A stretch of DNA of 64,000 nt from SMAG-U1939 sp036376595 (GCA_036376595.1 DASVAA010000004.1:1-64000), one strand, 5' to 3'. Counted from the stretch's first letter, positions 44,168 to 53,323 are shown. A program made the numbers and translations. The notes: generated by a model not told the origin, from the sequence alone.

Positions 44168-44851
44168 TCACTGCCCGCCCAGCAGCTCGCGGGTGCGCTG
44201 CGCGTCGTGGTCGAACTGCGCGATAGCGACCTCGCTCGATGGGTCCTCCACAAGCGCGCGCAGCACCTCCGGCGGCACGGTGATGTCATCCGCGCCGGCC
44301 AGCAGCGCCTCGGCCACCTGCGAAGGCGACTTGAGGCTGGCGGCAAGCAGCCGCGTATTCGCGGGCATCGCCTGCCCATGAATCGTATCACGCATCTGCC
44401 GGATCGTCGTCGCGGCATCGGTGCCAGCGCGGCGCATGCGGTCGAAGTAGGGGATCAGCCATTCGGCGCCGGCCATCGCGGCGGTGTACGCCTGGGCGAG
44501 CGAATAGACGGCGGTGAAGGCGAAGCGCACGGCGGCGGGTCCCAGGCGCGCCGCGGCGGCCAGACCCGCGGTGTTGGCGGGCAGCTTGATGACCACCCGC
44601 GCCGAATCGAGCGCCACCAATTGCAGCGCGGCATTGGCGAGCGCCTGCGCATCGGGCGCGGCGGGCTGGATGAAGATCACGCCGTTGCACGCGCCCAGCA
44701 GCGCACGCCCAAGCTCCAGCTCGTCTAATCGTTGCCCGCGCTCCACCGCCGCCAGTCGCAACGTGGGATTGGTGGTGACGCCGGCCAGCGGATAGGTCGC
44801 GGCGAGCGCGGCGACGTCGTCTACGACCGCGCAATCAACGAACAGCGCCAT
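44168..44851 (-). CDS. Transaldolase family protein (fructose-6-phosphate aldolase-like)
   Basis: 227 residues, close to the 220-residue FSA/TalC type rather than the longer classical transaldolases. Motifs: FVDCAVVDDVAAL, GVTTNPTLRL, VVIKLPANTAGLAAAARL (the Schiff-base Lys in VIKLP), RFAFTAVYSLAQAYTA, then LLAASLKSPSQVAEAL, and GADDITVPPEVLRAL. It would make or break C-C bonds between dihydroxyacetone and sugar phosphates in the cytoplasm. ATG 44851 is chosen because homology begins there. No pentose phosphate genes are nearby. Confidence 0.9.
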   Translation of the reverse strand: MALFVDCAVVDDVAALAATYPLAGVTTNPTLRLAAVERGQRLDELELGRALLGACNGVIFIQPAAPDAQALANAALQLVALDSARVVIKLPANTAGLAAAARLGPAAVRFAFTAVYSLAQAYTAAMAGAEWLIPYFDRMRRAGTDAATTIRQMRDTIHGQAMPANTRLLAASLKSPSQVAEALLAGADDITVPPEVLRALVEDPSSEVAIAQFDHDAQRTRELLGGQ

Positions 44852-45059
44852 GCCGGCCCCCTTCTCGTGGGCGCGCCGCCGCGCGCACCTGCTCCACACT
44901 CCTCCGCCGCACTGAGCGTGCCGCCGCATGCCGACGGGCAGATCGCAGCGGTGAACTGCCGGCGCGCGCCAACAGGCTGAAGCCCAGGGGAATCACGGGC
45001 TGCCACTACGACTTCAGTCGCGCCGCGTGCGCCGGCTCTTGAGAGCCGCGACCCTGGCA
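44852..45059. other. Intergenic region with short palindromic element
   Basis: 208 bases. 44980-45030 holds a GGCTGAAGCCC...CGACTTCAGTCGC element, a type of short dispersed repeat often seen in such genomes; one copy only in this window. No gene found. Confidence 0.45.
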
Positions 45060-45890
45060 CTACAACCTGCCGAGCAGCGGGTACTTGTACGGCTTGCCCT
45101 CGAAGCCCTGGACTGCAGCATAAATACCAAAGACGATGCGCACGATCGAGATTGCAAACACCAGCACCCACGCGATGGCGAAGCCGCCAACGATGGCACC
45201 TGGGATCGAGTAATACTGGCCCGGCACCTCGGTGGAGAAGAAGGTGGCGAAGAACGCGATATAGAACGGCACGATGACGACGAGTGTGATGCCAAACAGG
45301 ATCAGTTGGAAGAAGAACGCCTGCTTGGCCTGGCGCGAGGCGTAGGGCATGGTGCGCTTGACTGCCAGCCAGACGACCAGCGGCATGATGAGCTGCGCAA
45401 AGAAGATGCTCAGATGCGTGAGGCCCGCCAGCACGCGCTCGCCGTCGGGGACGCCGGACGGGTGTGCAGGGGGCGCATAGGGTGCGGCATAGGGCGCATA
45501 GCCGTAGCCCGGAGCTGGCACGGTGTAACCTGTAGGCGGGGGTGCATAGGGTGTCCACCCTGGAGGAAGCGCCTGGTAGCCGGTGTAGCCGGGGCGCAGG
45601 TCGGGCCGCAGGACGTAGAGTGCCTCCAGAAAGCGACCAGCATCCGGCGGATCAGCCGGGACCAGCGTGCGGTACGTGCCATCGCGCAGGCGCAGCGCGA
45701 TCGCCGGCACGGGGCGGCCGTCGGGCAGCGGCTGCAGATCGGGGGCGACGGCGACGTACGCCGCCGCCACATCGCCGGGTGCGAGCGTGCCGCTGGGGGT
45801 GACGATGCGGCCGGGGTAGAGCGCGAGGTCCCCGCCCTCGCGCAACCCGATGGAGATTATGGGGCTGGCTCCCTGCGCGGTATCCGTCAT
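45060..45890 (-). CDS. DUF4870 domain membrane protein
   Basis: 276 residues from ATG 45890. The N-terminal 100 residues form a beta-rich domain (LYPGRIVTPSGTLAPGDVAAAY, RLRDGTYRTLVPADPPDAGRF). A Tyr/Pro/Gly-rich linker follows (about 105-150). Then comes DUF4870: GERVLAGLTHLSIFFAQLIMPLVVWL, YASRQAKQAFFFQLILFGI, and two further helices, ending GKPYKYPLLGRL. DUF4870 proteins are small four-helix membrane proteins of unknown function. The added N-terminal domain is unusual. A TATAGT box on the minus strand (45956-45951) may be its -10. Confidence 0.82.
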   Translation of the reverse strand: MTDTAQGASPIISIGLREGGDLALYPGRIVTPSGTLAPGDVAAAYVAVAPDLQPLPDGRPVPAIALRLRDGTYRTLVPADPPDAGRFLEALYVLRPDLRPGYTGYQALPPGWTPYAPPPTGYTVPAPGYGYAPYAAPYAPPAHPSGVPDGERVLAGLTHLSIFFAQLIMPLVVWLAVKRTMPYASRQAKQAFFFQLILFGITLVVIVPFYIAFFATFFSTEVPGQYYSIPGAIVGGFAIAWVLVFAISIVRIVFGIYAAVQGFEGKPYKYPLLGRL

Positions 45891-46062
45891 CTTCAATACG
45901 TCCTCATGCTGTGCGCGGAGATGGCCGCCCGTCAACAGCGGCCCGTCGCCACTATAGCACGGGATGCCAACGCGGCACGATCAGAGCCAGCCGGGGACCA
46001 AAGCTTATGTGCGAATGCTTTGTCGCATCTCGCTGGTGTGCGCCGCACCGTATGATCTCCAG

Positions 46063-46124
46063 GCCGCGAAGGCGGCCTTTGTGGCGGCACGCCCCTAGGC
46101 GCGGATTCATCCGCCGGCCCTCAT
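46063..46124 (+). repeat. CGCAGGC dispersed repeat (family 3)
   Basis: Full-length copy: GGCCGCGAAGGCGGCCTTTG, GGCGGCACGCCCC, TAGGCGCGGATTCATCCGCC. It ends just before the stop of the acyl-CoA dehydrogenase gene. Confidence 0.85.
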
Positions 46125-46129
46125 GCGCC

Positions 46130-47275
46130 CTAATCGCGCAGCAGGTTGCGGGCGATGACGACGCGCTGAATCTGGTTGGTACCCTCGTAGATCTGCGTGA
46201 TCTTGGCGTCGCGCAGCATGCGCTCGACCGGGAACTCCTTCATGTACCCGTAGCCGCCCAGCACCTGGATCGCGTCGTTCGTGACCTCCATCGCCATATC
46301 GGAGGCGAAGGTCTTGGCGATCGCCGATTCGCGGCTGAAGCGCGGCACACCGGCGTCCATCATCTCGGCGACATGGTAGATGAGCTGGCGCGCGGCCTCG
46401 ACCTTGATGTCCATATCGGCGAGCATGAACTGGATCGCCTGATTGGTGGCGATCGGCTTGCCGAACTGCACGCGCTGCTTGGCGTACTGGGCGGCGAAGT
46501 CGAGCGCTCCCTGCGCGATGCCCAGCGCCTGCGCGGCGATGCCGGGGCGCGTGCGGTCCAGCGTGCGCAGACCAATCTTGAAGCCCTCGCCCACCTGGCC
46601 CAGCAGATTCTCCGCCGGGATGACGCAGTCCTCGAAGACCAGCTCGCCGGTCTGCGAGCCGCGGATGCCCATCTTGTTCTCGATGTTGCCCAGCCGGAAG
46701 CCGGGACGGTCGCCCTCCACCACGAAGCAGGTCTGGCCCAGCTCGTTGCCCTCTTCATCCTCGGCGATGGCGAAGACCGTGTTGACGTGCGCGATGCCGG
46801 CGTTGGTGATGAAGTGCTTGAGGCCGTTGAGGACCCACGTATCGCCCTTCTTGCGCGCCCGCGTGCGCATCGCGCCAGCATCCGACCCCGACCCCGGCTC
46901 GGTCAGCGCGTAGGCCGCCAGCCACTCACCGCTGGCAAGCTTGGGGATGTAGCGCTGCTTCTGCTCTTCGGTGCCGGCCAGCAGGATCGGCAGCGCGCCG
47001 AGCTGCTGCACGCAGAGGATCAGGGCCGTGGTGGCGCACGCCTTGGCAAGCTCCTCGATGGTCTTGAGGATCGTCAGCTCGCTGGACCCCAGGCCGCCGT
47101 ACTCCTCTGGGAAGGGCAAGCCCAGGATGCCCTGTTCGGCCAGCAGCGCCTTCATATCCCAGGGGAACTCGCCCTTGGCGTCAATCTCGGCGGCGCGCGG
47201 GGCGACCTTGTCACGGGCCAGATCGCGCACCACGTCGAGCATCATCTGTTCTTCGGACGTTACCTCAACCGCCAT
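46130..47275 (-). CDS. Acyl-CoA dehydrogenase (short/branched-chain type)
   Basis: 381 residues, the normal length. Motifs: EEYGGLGSSELTILKTIEEL, YALTEPGSGSDAGAM, LNGLKHFITNAG, KMGIRGSQTGELVFEDC, YAKQRVQFGKPIATNQAIQFMLADMDI, AIQVLGGYGYMKEFPVERMLRDAKITQIYEGTNQIQ. The Glu of YEGTNQIQ is the catalytic base of short-chain dehydrogenases. It oxidises acyl-CoA to enoyl-CoA in fatty acid or branched amino acid breakdown, passing electrons to ETF. ATG 47275 has AAAGGAG upstream and a strong promoter at 47357-47386. No other beta-oxidation gene is adjacent. Confidence 0.94.
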   Translation of the reverse strand: MAVEVTSEEQMMLDVVRDLARDKVAPRAAEIDAKGEFPWDMKALLAEQGILGLPFPEEYGGLGSSELTILKTIEELAKACATTALILCVQQLGALPILLAGTEEQKQRYIPKLASGEWLAAYALTEPGSGSDAGAMRTRARKKGDTWVLNGLKHFITNAGIAHVNTVFAIAEDEEGNELGQTCFVVEGDRPGFRLGNIENKMGIRGSQTGELVFEDCVIPAENLLGQVGEGFKIGLRTLDRTRPGIAAQALGIAQGALDFAAQYAKQRVQFGKPIATNQAIQFMLADMDIKVEAARQLIYHVAEMMDAGVPRFSRESAIAKTFASDMAMEVTNDAIQVLGGYGYMKEFPVERMLRDAKITQIYEGTNQIQRVVIARNLLRD

Positions 47276-47356
47276 CGCGGACGCTCCTTTGCGCTTGCAG
47301 CCGGCTCGACGAGGCACACGGGAGGCACACACGCTGGCGAGCCAGGCACTGCCCCG

Positions 47357-47386
47357 ATTATACGAGAGGCGTCCGAAGCAGGTCAA
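47357..47386 (-). promoter_or_regulatory. Promoter of the acyl-CoA dehydrogenase gene
   Basis: On the minus strand -35 TTGACC (47386-47381) and -10 TATAAT (47362-47357), 18 bases apart. Confidence 0.75.
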
Positions 47387-47437
47387 ACCGCCATTTCATC
47401 GGCAGTTGTGCCGTCTGCCAGGAGTGATAACGGCTCT

Positions 47438-47466
47438 TTGCTGCACAGGGCCGCAGGTGTTATACT
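47438..47466 (+). promoter_or_regulatory. nusA promoter
   Basis: -35 TTGCTG (47438-47443) and -10 TATACT (47461-47466), 17 bases apart; the leader before the nusA ATG is about 180 bases. Confidence 0.75.
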
Positions 47467-47496
47467 GAGGGCGTCATCAAGTGGAAACGTTTGCGC

Positions 47497-47525
47497 GAAA
47501 AGTGGGTTCTGCCCACTTTTCTTTT
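47497..47525 (+). promoter_or_regulatory. Leader hairpin upstream of nusA
   Basis: A perfect 10-bp stem, GAAAAGTGGG with CCCACTTTTC, loop TTCTG, then TTTT. A GAAAAGTGGG hairpin of this kind commonly opens rimP-nusA operons. It looks like a weak intrinsic terminator and could be an attenuation site that NusA itself controls. Confidence 0.7.
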
Positions 47526-47652
47526 GCTTGCGGGCCGATGCGCCAACGTTGCGCGCGGCCAATGGCCGGCACGGTGCGCACCTGCGAGACGCGGCGGAGA
47601 ACGCTCCCCGCGGGCGGTGCGTCCGGCGCCGCGGCTGGGAGGAGGAAGAGCT

Positions 47653-48771
47653 ATGAGGACGGAATTCCAGGCGGCGATCGCCCAATTGATCCATGAAAAG
47701 GGCCTGCCACAGGATGTGGTGATGGAGGCCGTCGCCAATGCCCTCCTGGCCGCGTATCGCAAGACGTCGGGCGGCGGCGAGAACATCCGCATCGAGGTAT
47801 CGCGCAACGGCGACGTACACGTGTGGGCCAACAAGCGTATCGTGGCGCAGGCGGAGAACCCGATGGAGGAGATCGCGCTGGCCGAGGCGCAGCTCGTGGA
47901 GCCACACGCCGCCCTGGGCCAGTACATGGAAGTGGACTCGCCGCAGGTCTTCAACAAGATTCCGGCGCAGACCGCCAAGCAGATCATCCTGCAGCGCATC
48001 CGCGAGGCCGAGCAGGAGCACCTCTTCGAGTCGTTCCGCGACCGCCTCGACGACATGGTGATGGGCACCATCATCCGCCGCGAGCGCGACGAGCGCACCC
48101 GGCGCGATGCCTGGATCATTGATCTGGGCAAGATCGAGGGCGTGCTGACGCAAGAGGAACAGATCCCGGCGGAGCGGCTGCACGTCGGCCAGCGCATCCG
48201 CGTCTACGTCTACGACCTCAAACGCGGGGGTGGTCGCGGCGTGCAGGCGCTGGTGTCGCGCACGCACCGCAACATCATCCGGCGGCTCTTCGAGCTGGAG
48301 GTGCCTGAGATCTTCAACGGACAGGTGGAGATCAAGAATATCGCCCGCGAGCCGGGCAGCCGCTCCAAGGTGGCCGTCTGGGCGCGCCAGGAAGGCATTG
48401 ACGCCATCGGCGCCTGCGTGGGGGTGCGCGGCACGCGCATCAACAACGTGGTCAACGAGCTGGGTGGCGAGAAGATCGACATCATCCAGTGGAGTCCTGA
48501 GCCAGCCGAGTTCGTCGCCAACGCGCTCAGCCCGGTCAAGCCGCTCAACGTGGAGCTGCGCGAGGCCAATCACACGGCGCTGGTGACAGTGCCGGAGCGG
48601 CAGCTCTCGCTAGCGATCGGCAAAGAGGGGCAGAACGCGCGGTTGGCGGCCAAGCTGACGGGCTGGCGCATTGACGTGGTACGCCCCGGCGAGGAGACCG
48701 AGCCGCGTGTCGAGGCGCACGCCGAGCCGCAGCCCGCGGAGCCTGCCGAGCATCCCACGGCCGCCGAGTAA
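47653..48771 (+). CDS. nusA: Transcription termination/antitermination factor NusA
   Basis: 372 residues, similar to Gram-positive NusA without the C-terminal AR repeats. N-terminal domain: MRTEFQAAIAQLIHEKGLPQDVVMEAVANALLAAYRK. Then VDSPQVFNKIPAQTAKQIILQRIREAE, an S1 domain (GTIIRRERDE...LHVGQRIRVYVYDL), and two KH domains with the KH signatures GACVGVRGTRINNVVNELGGEKIDI and LAIGKEGQNARLAAKLTGWRIDV. It binds RNA polymerase to control pausing, termination and antitermination. ATG 47653 has GGAGGAAGAG upstream. rimP, normally just before it, is absent, and rnpM is separated from it by two toxin-antitoxin-like genes on the other strand. Confidence 0.96.
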   Translation: MRTEFQAAIAQLIHEKGLPQDVVMEAVANALLAAYRKTSGGGENIRIEVSRNGDVHVWANKRIVAQAENPMEEIALAEAQLVEPHAALGQYMEVDSPQVFNKIPAQTAKQIILQRIREAEQEHLFESFRDRLDDMVMGTIIRRERDERTRRDAWIIDLGKIEGVLTQEEQIPAERLHVGQRIRVYVYDLKRGGGRGVQALVSRTHRNIIRRLFELEVPEIFNGQVEIKNIAREPGSRSKVAVWARQEGIDAIGACVGVRGTRINNVVNELGGEKIDIIQWSPEPAEFVANALSPVKPLNVELREANHTALVTVPERQLSLAIGKEGQNARLAAKLTGWRIDVVRPGEETEPRVEAHAEPQPAEPAEHPTAAE

Positions 48772-48888
48772 GGGAGCGACGGAGACCGCGAGGGCCGCGA
48801 AGAGAGATACGTACTCCTAACCCGCGCAGGCGGGTTTGGCGGCGGCACGCCCTCCAGGCGCGGTTTCAACCGCCAGCTCTCTTTGGTG
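48772..48888. repeat. Family 1 (degenerate) and family 3 repeats after nusA
   Basis: 48772-48812 is a short AG-rich copy (GAGCGACGGAGACCGCGAGG). 48818-48875 is a full family 3 copy (CCCGCGCAGGCGGGTTTGG, GGCGGCACGCCC, CAGGCGCGGTTTCAACCGCC). Confidence 0.75.
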
Positions 48889-49392
48889 TCATGGGTGCAC
48901 CAGCGGCGAATCCACGGCGAAGCCCTCTGCGGCGGCCGCGTCGCTCAGGCGTCGATCCTCGGTGACGAAGACCGGATCGCCGAGCGCCGTGCCGCCCGAC
49001 GCGAGGGCCTGCGCGTCGGCCAGCCGCGCATCGTCGCGGTACGCCAGCGCGCAGGCGAGCTGCACCGCGTCGTAGCCGCGCAACGGATGCGTATCGCACA
49101 GTAAGGCCGCGCGCTCGATGTTTGCCCAGACTGCGGGCATCAAATGGTACTCGCCGTCTGCGATCTGGCGGCGGAACACGGCGAGCGCCTGATCCACGCG
49201 CGACTTACGCACGACGCGACCTCGCGCGAGCTGGTTGAGCGACGAGGATAGCTCCGCCGCGGTGATCTCGGCGATGGCGATCTCGTTGCCAACCGCCGGA
49301 TCGCAAATAGACTGCATCCGGGCACTGCCGGGCGCTCGCGTGAGATAGCGAACGATGAGGGCACTGGTGTCTACAAAGTAGCGCAGCGGCAC
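48889..49392 (-). CDS. VapC-like PIN-domain toxin
   Basis: 167 residues from GTG 49392 (GAGGAG upstream). PIN-domain acidic residues: Asp in YFVDTSALIVRYL, Glu in AEITAAELSSSL, Asp in PLRGYDAVQLACAL, and an Asp in VFVTEDRRLSDAA. These form the metal-binding RNase site. The preceding gene encodes a small antitoxin-like protein nine bases away. VapC toxins cut tRNA or rRNA. It is on the opposite strand to nusA and rnpM and separates them, flanked by dispersed repeats. It is likely an acquired module. Confidence 0.88.
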   Translation of the reverse strand: MPLRYFVDTSALIVRYLTRAPGSARMQSICDPAVGNEIAIAEITAAELSSSLNQLARGRVVRKSRVDQALAVFRRQIADGEYHLMPAVWANIERAALLCDTHPLRGYDAVQLACALAYRDDARLADAQALASGGTALGDPVFVTEDRRLSDAAAAEGFAVDSPLVHP

Positions 49393-49401
49393 GTCAACTC
49401 C

Positions 49402-49773
49402 TCACCGGCGCTCCACGAGGTCGTTGATAGTCAAGCCCATTTCTTCCAGGGCATCGCTCAACTCCTGGCCGATCTCCTCCAGCAGCTTGGCTTCCTCTGG
49501 GCTGCCACGTGGCGGCAGGTCGTCAAAGGAGGGCATGGTGGCCGCGATCACCGCTGGGTCCTCCAGGTGGCCGCGGGCGCGCATAATAGCGAGCACGGGG
49601 TCCTCGGCGGGCCTGGCGGCTGGCGTGGCCGGCGTAGGGAGCTGCCGCACGGCCATGTTCTGTCTGACAATGCCGGCGGCAAGCGCCTCCGGCGAGAGAC
49701 CGGCGCGTGCGGCGGCGGCGCGCAGCGCCTCGTACTCGGCGTCGGGCAGGGTAATCGAGAGCGTGCGCGACAT
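49402..49773 (-). CDS. Putative ribbon-helix-helix antitoxin (VapB-like)
   Basis: 123 residues from ATG 49773 (AAGGAG ten bases upstream). The N-terminal MSRTLSITLPDAEYEALRAAAARAGLSPEALAAGIV fits a ribbon-helix-helix DNA-binding domain. The C-terminal region ends in an acidic helix (AKLLEEIGQELSDALEEMGL) likely to wrap the toxin. It is longer than most VapB. It precedes the PIN-domain gene, the usual antitoxin-toxin order. It probably represses its own promoter; the region upstream contains a TACAAT box on the minus strand at 49820-49815. Confidence 0.8.
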   Translation of the reverse strand: MSRTLSITLPDAEYEALRAAAARAGLSPEALAAGIVRQNMAVRQLPTPATPAARPAEDPVLAIMRARGHLEDPAVIAATMPSFDDLPPRGSPEEAKLLEEIGQELSDALEEMGLTINDLVERR

Positions 49774-49891
49774 ACTAAAAGCTCCTTATGGGGTAAGCCC
49801 TCTCAGGCGCCTCCATTGTAGCACTTGCAAACGAGCGCCTGGATGTCGTCCAATGAGACCACCCCGCGAGACAGACCGAAGGACGAAGACG

Positions 49892-50308
49892 ATGGCAACA
49901 ACGCCCAAGCAGCGCAAAGCGCCCAAGCAGCGCCACATTCCCCAGCGCACCTGCATCGCCTGCCGTGAAGTGCGCCCCAAGCGCGAGTTGATCCGTGTGG
50001 TGCGCACGCCGGCGGGTCATGTCGAGCTGGACGCCACCGGCAAGAAGTCGGGCCGTGGCGCGTACATCTGCGCGAAGCGCTCGTGCTGGGAGCCGGCGCT
50101 ACGCAAGGGGCGCATCGAGCACGAGCTGGAGACGACGCTGCTGCCCGAGGACCGCGCCGCGCTCGAAGCCTATGTCGCCACGCTGCCCGCCGAGACCGCC
50201 GCTCCGTCGTCGGCGCCCTCGGCACATCTATCCACGAAGGGCAAGAAAGCGCCACCACCAGCGACCGCCCCCGCCGCGACCACCGACGGCAGCCAAAGCG
50301 GCACGTAA
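49892..50308 (+). CDS. rnpM: RNase P modulator RnpM (YlxR/DUF448)
   Basis: 138 residues. The YlxR core is complete: IPQRTCIACREVRPKRELIRVVRT, then DATGKKSGRGAYICAKRSCWEPAL, followed by a basic/Ala-rich low-complexity tail of about 50 residues not present in the short homologues. In Firmicutes it binds RNase P RNA and modulates its activity. It is normally encoded between nusA and infB; here two convergent TA-like genes precede it and a large regulator follows, so infB is absent from its place. The chosen start is ATG 49892. Confidence 0.9.
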   Translation: MATTPKQRKAPKQRHIPQRTCIACREVRPKRELIRVVRTPAGHVELDATGKKSGRGAYICAKRSCWEPALRKGRIEHELETTLLPEDRAALEAYVATLPAETAAPSSAPSAHLSTKGKKAPPPATAPAATTDGSQSGT

Positions 50309-50450
50309 GCGATACCCTGCGCATGGGGAGCGGGCCTCTCCGCCCCCATCCAGCCCAGCGCGCCATCATCCCTTCCCTTCATCACGAAGCATAGGCTATC
50401 ATGGAGCAGGCCCAGCACAGCGTTGCGCACGGTTGGTAGGAGAGCGCTTC

Positions 50451-53084
50451 ATGCCAACGAGACAGCCATCCGCGGAAAGCAGCGCGGGAACCGGTCTTCT
50501 CCTCGAGCGCGCCGACCAGCTTGCGGCGCTGAATGCCTCCCTGGCATCAATGCTCCAGACAGCGCGTGGACGCATGGTGTTCATCAGCGGGGGGGCGGGC
50601 GTCGGCAAATCGGCTCTGGCTCGCCGCTTCTGTGACGGCTGCGCGGACTGGGTCCGAGTTCTCACTGGCTCCTGCGACCCCCTCTTCACCCCGCGTCCGC
50701 TCGGCCCCCTGCTCGACATCGCACCCTTCTTGGGTGGCGAATTCCAATCGCTCGCGGAGCGTGGCGGCCGGCCCTACGAGATCGCGGCCGCGCTGATGCG
50801 CAAGCTGGCGGCGGGGCTGCCGACTATTCTGCTCATCGAAGACGTCCACTGGGCCGACGAAGCGACCCTCGACGTGCTGCGCTTCCTCGCCCGGCGTATC
50901 GAGACCGTCCCCGCCCTGATCCTGGTCACCTATCGTGACGAGCTTGAGCGCACCCACCCGCTGCGCATGCTCCTGGGCGAGCTGCCGCCAGGTGAGGCAG
51001 TTATCCGCCAGCGCCTCGCCCCGTTGTCGCCGGAGGCCGTGGCCGAGCTGGCCGAACCCAAGAGCGTTGACGCGGCGGAGCTCTTCCACAAAACCGCTGG
51101 CAACCCCTTCTTCGTCACCGAAGTGCTGGCGGCCGGCGAGGTAGCGATACCACCGACCGTGCGCGACGCCGTGCTCGCGCGTGTCGCGCGCCTGCCGGCC
51201 GCTGCCGTTGGACTGTTGGAGGCGGTCGCCATCGTGCCGCTGCAGACTGAGCTGTGGCTTCTCGAGGAGCTTGCCGGCGACACACTCGACTATCTGGATG
51301 CCTGCCTCAGCTCGGGAATCCTCGCGTCAGCGGATGGCGCCGTCCGCTTCCGCCATGAGCTGGCCCGACAGGCAATCGAAGACGCGATCACGCCCGCCCG
51401 ACGCAGGGTGCTGCATCGCCGCGCGCTCCGCGCGCTTGAAACACCGCCTGCTGGCGCGCCCGACCTAGCGCGCCTGGCGCATCACGCCGAGGCGGCAGCC
51501 GATAGCGACGCCGTGCTGCGCTTCGCTCCCGCGGCTGCCGCGCGCGCGGCAGCCCTTGGTGCCCATCGCGAAGCCGCCGCACACGACGCACAGGCGCTGC
51601 GAGTTGCCGGCGGACTGGAGCCTGCGGCGCGTGGGGAGTTCTACGTACACCACGCACACGAGTGCTTCCTCAGCGACCAGTTCCCTACAACACTCATCTC
51701 CGCACGCGAAGCCGCCGAATGCTTTCACCTGGCTGGGGATCGTTTACGGGAGGGCGATGCCCTGCGCGAGCTATCTCACTACCTGCGGTGTTACGGACAC
51801 ACCGCTGAGGGCGAGAAGGTCGGCTTCCAGGCGGTGGCCCTGCTCGAACAGCTGCCGCACGGGCGCGAGCTGGCCATGGCCTACGCCCAAATCGCCATGA
51901 TCCGCATGAACGCCCACGACGCCGACGGGGCGATAGCATTCGGCCAGCGCGGCCATGCGCTTGCTCGCGAGGTTGACGATGTCGAGGCCCTAGTGCATGT
52001 GCTCAACACCCTGGGGACGATGGAGATGCTGGGAGGTGTGGCCGAAGGGCTGGCCAAGCTCCAGCGCAGCCTTGAGCTGGCCCACGCGGCTGGCATGGAA
52101 GAGCACGTCGGACGTGCCTACATCAACCTCTGTGGTGCGGCAACCGAAATCCGCTTCTACGACGATTTTGAGCGCTATCTCCAATCCGGTGCTGAGTATT
52201 GTAGCGAGCACGGCCTCGTCCTCTGGCAGCACTACATGCTGGCCGCGGGCGCACGCTACGCGCTCGACCAGGGGCGATGGTCCGAGGCTGGAGACCTGGC
52301 TCAGCAGGTCGTGCGCGATGCGCGTGCAACGCTGCCGCGCATCCCGGCGCTCGTGGTGCTCGCGCTCATCCGGGCGCGACGCGGCGATCCGGATTGCCGG
52401 CCGCTGCTCGACGAGGCGCTCGCGCTGGCCGAGCCGACAGGCGAGCTCCAGCACCTCGCTCCGGTTGCCGCCGCCCGTGCCGAGATGGCATGGCTCGAAG
52501 GACGATCGATGGACGTCGCGGCAGCTACCGATACACCGCTCGAAGTGGCCGTGCAGCGTGGGGCATCATGGGTGATTGGCGAGCTGGCCTGCTGGCGCCA
52601 GCGTGCCGGCGTGGAGACTTCCAACGATGGCGCGGCGGAGCCATACGCACGTGAGATCGCCGGCGACTGGGAGGCCGCCGCGGACTACTGGGAGCAGCGT
52701 GGCTGCCCGTACGAGGCGGCCCTGGCACGCGCTGGGGTGGATGGCGAGGGGCCGCTGCGTGAAGCTCTCGCCGCGCTGCAGCGGCTCGGCGCCCACGCGA
52801 CTGCCCGCGTCGTCGCGCGGCGACTGCGCGAGCTTGGCGCACGCGACCTGCCGCGAGGCCCACGCGCCAGTACGCGGTCGAACGACGCCCACCTGACCGC
52901 GCGCGAGCTTGACGTCTTAGAGCTGATCGTCCAGGGTCTGGGCAACGCCGATATCGCCACCCGTCTCTATCTCGCCCCCAAGACGGTGGAGCACCACGTC
53001 TCCGCGATCTTCGCCAAGCTGCAGGTATGCACCCGCGCAGAGGCGGCAGCCCGCGCGCTCGCGACCGGCCTCGTCCGCGCGTAG
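50451..53084 (+). CDS. ATPase-TPR-LuxR transcriptional regulator
   Basis: 877 residues. N-terminal AAA-type ATPase: Walker A FISGGAGVGKSALARRF and Walker B ILLIEDVHWADEATLDVL. Arg finger region and NPFFVTEV follow. About 500 residues of TPR-like helices (AIAFGQRGHALAREV, NTLGTMEMLGGVAEGLAKL and others) come next. The C-terminal LuxR helix-turn-helix is LTARELDVLELIVQGLGNADIATRLYLAPKTVEHHVSAIFAKLQV. This is the MalT/STAND plan: ligand binding, oligomerisation and promoter activation. ATG 50451 has GTAGGAGAG upstream. Inducer and targets are unknown; the DUF4242 and secreted-protein genes downstream are candidates. Confidence 0.93.
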   Translation: MPTRQPSAESSAGTGLLLERADQLAALNASLASMLQTARGRMVFISGGAGVGKSALARRFCDGCADWVRVLTGSCDPLFTPRPLGPLLDIAPFLGGEFQSLAERGGRPYEIAAALMRKLAAGLPTILLIEDVHWADEATLDVLRFLARRIETVPALILVTYRDELERTHPLRMLLGELPPGEAVIRQRLAPLSPEAVAELAEPKSVDAAELFHKTAGNPFFVTEVLAAGEVAIPPTVRDAVLARVARLPAAAVGLLEAVAIVPLQTELWLLEELAGDTLDYLDACLSSGILASADGAVRFRHELARQAIEDAITPARRRVLHRRALRALETPPAGAPDLARLAHHAEAAADSDAVLRFAPAAAARAAALGAHREAAAHDAQALRVAGGLEPAARGEFYVHHAHECFLSDQFPTTLISAREAAECFHLAGDRLREGDALRELSHYLRCYGHTAEGEKVGFQAVALLEQLPHGRELAMAYAQIAMIRMNAHDADGAIAFGQRGHALAREVDDVEALVHVLNTLGTMEMLGGVAEGLAKLQRSLELAHAAGMEEHVGRAYINLCGAATEIRFYDDFERYLQSGAEYCSEHGLVLWQHYMLAAGARYALDQGRWSEAGDLAQQVVRDARATLPRIPALVVLALIRARRGDPDCRPLLDEALALAEPTGELQHLAPVAAARAEMAWLEGRSMDVAAATDTPLEVAVQRGASWVIGELACWRQRAGVETSNDGAAEPYAREIAGDWEAAADYWEQRGCPYEAALARAGVDGEGPLREALAALQRLGAHATARVVARRLRELGARDLPRGPRASTRSNDAHLTARELDVLELIVQGLGNADIATRLYLAPKTVEHHVSAIFAKLQVCTRAEAAARALATGLVRA

Positions 53085-53323
53085 ACGCCAAAGGATTGCG
53101 CGCTCGCGCCGCTGTTTTCGGGGCACCCTCTTGGTCCGCACCCCCACGTTCGCCTCCCAGCGGCGGCCAATCTGGGGGTAGCCATCGCTCCAAGATGGGT
53201 GCAGCCCCCGATGAAGGCAGTATAGCGGTCCGGCTAAGCTCGTACCACCTGGAGCGAAGACACTCGCACGCGCGCAGGAGCGAGAACCGGCGCGCGCTCC
53301 ACCCAGGCACAGAGGAGCCAGCG

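Noticed and set aside
48889..49773. The VapBC-like pair as part of the nusA transcript
   Set aside because: It is on the opposite strand with its own ribosome sites and start codons.
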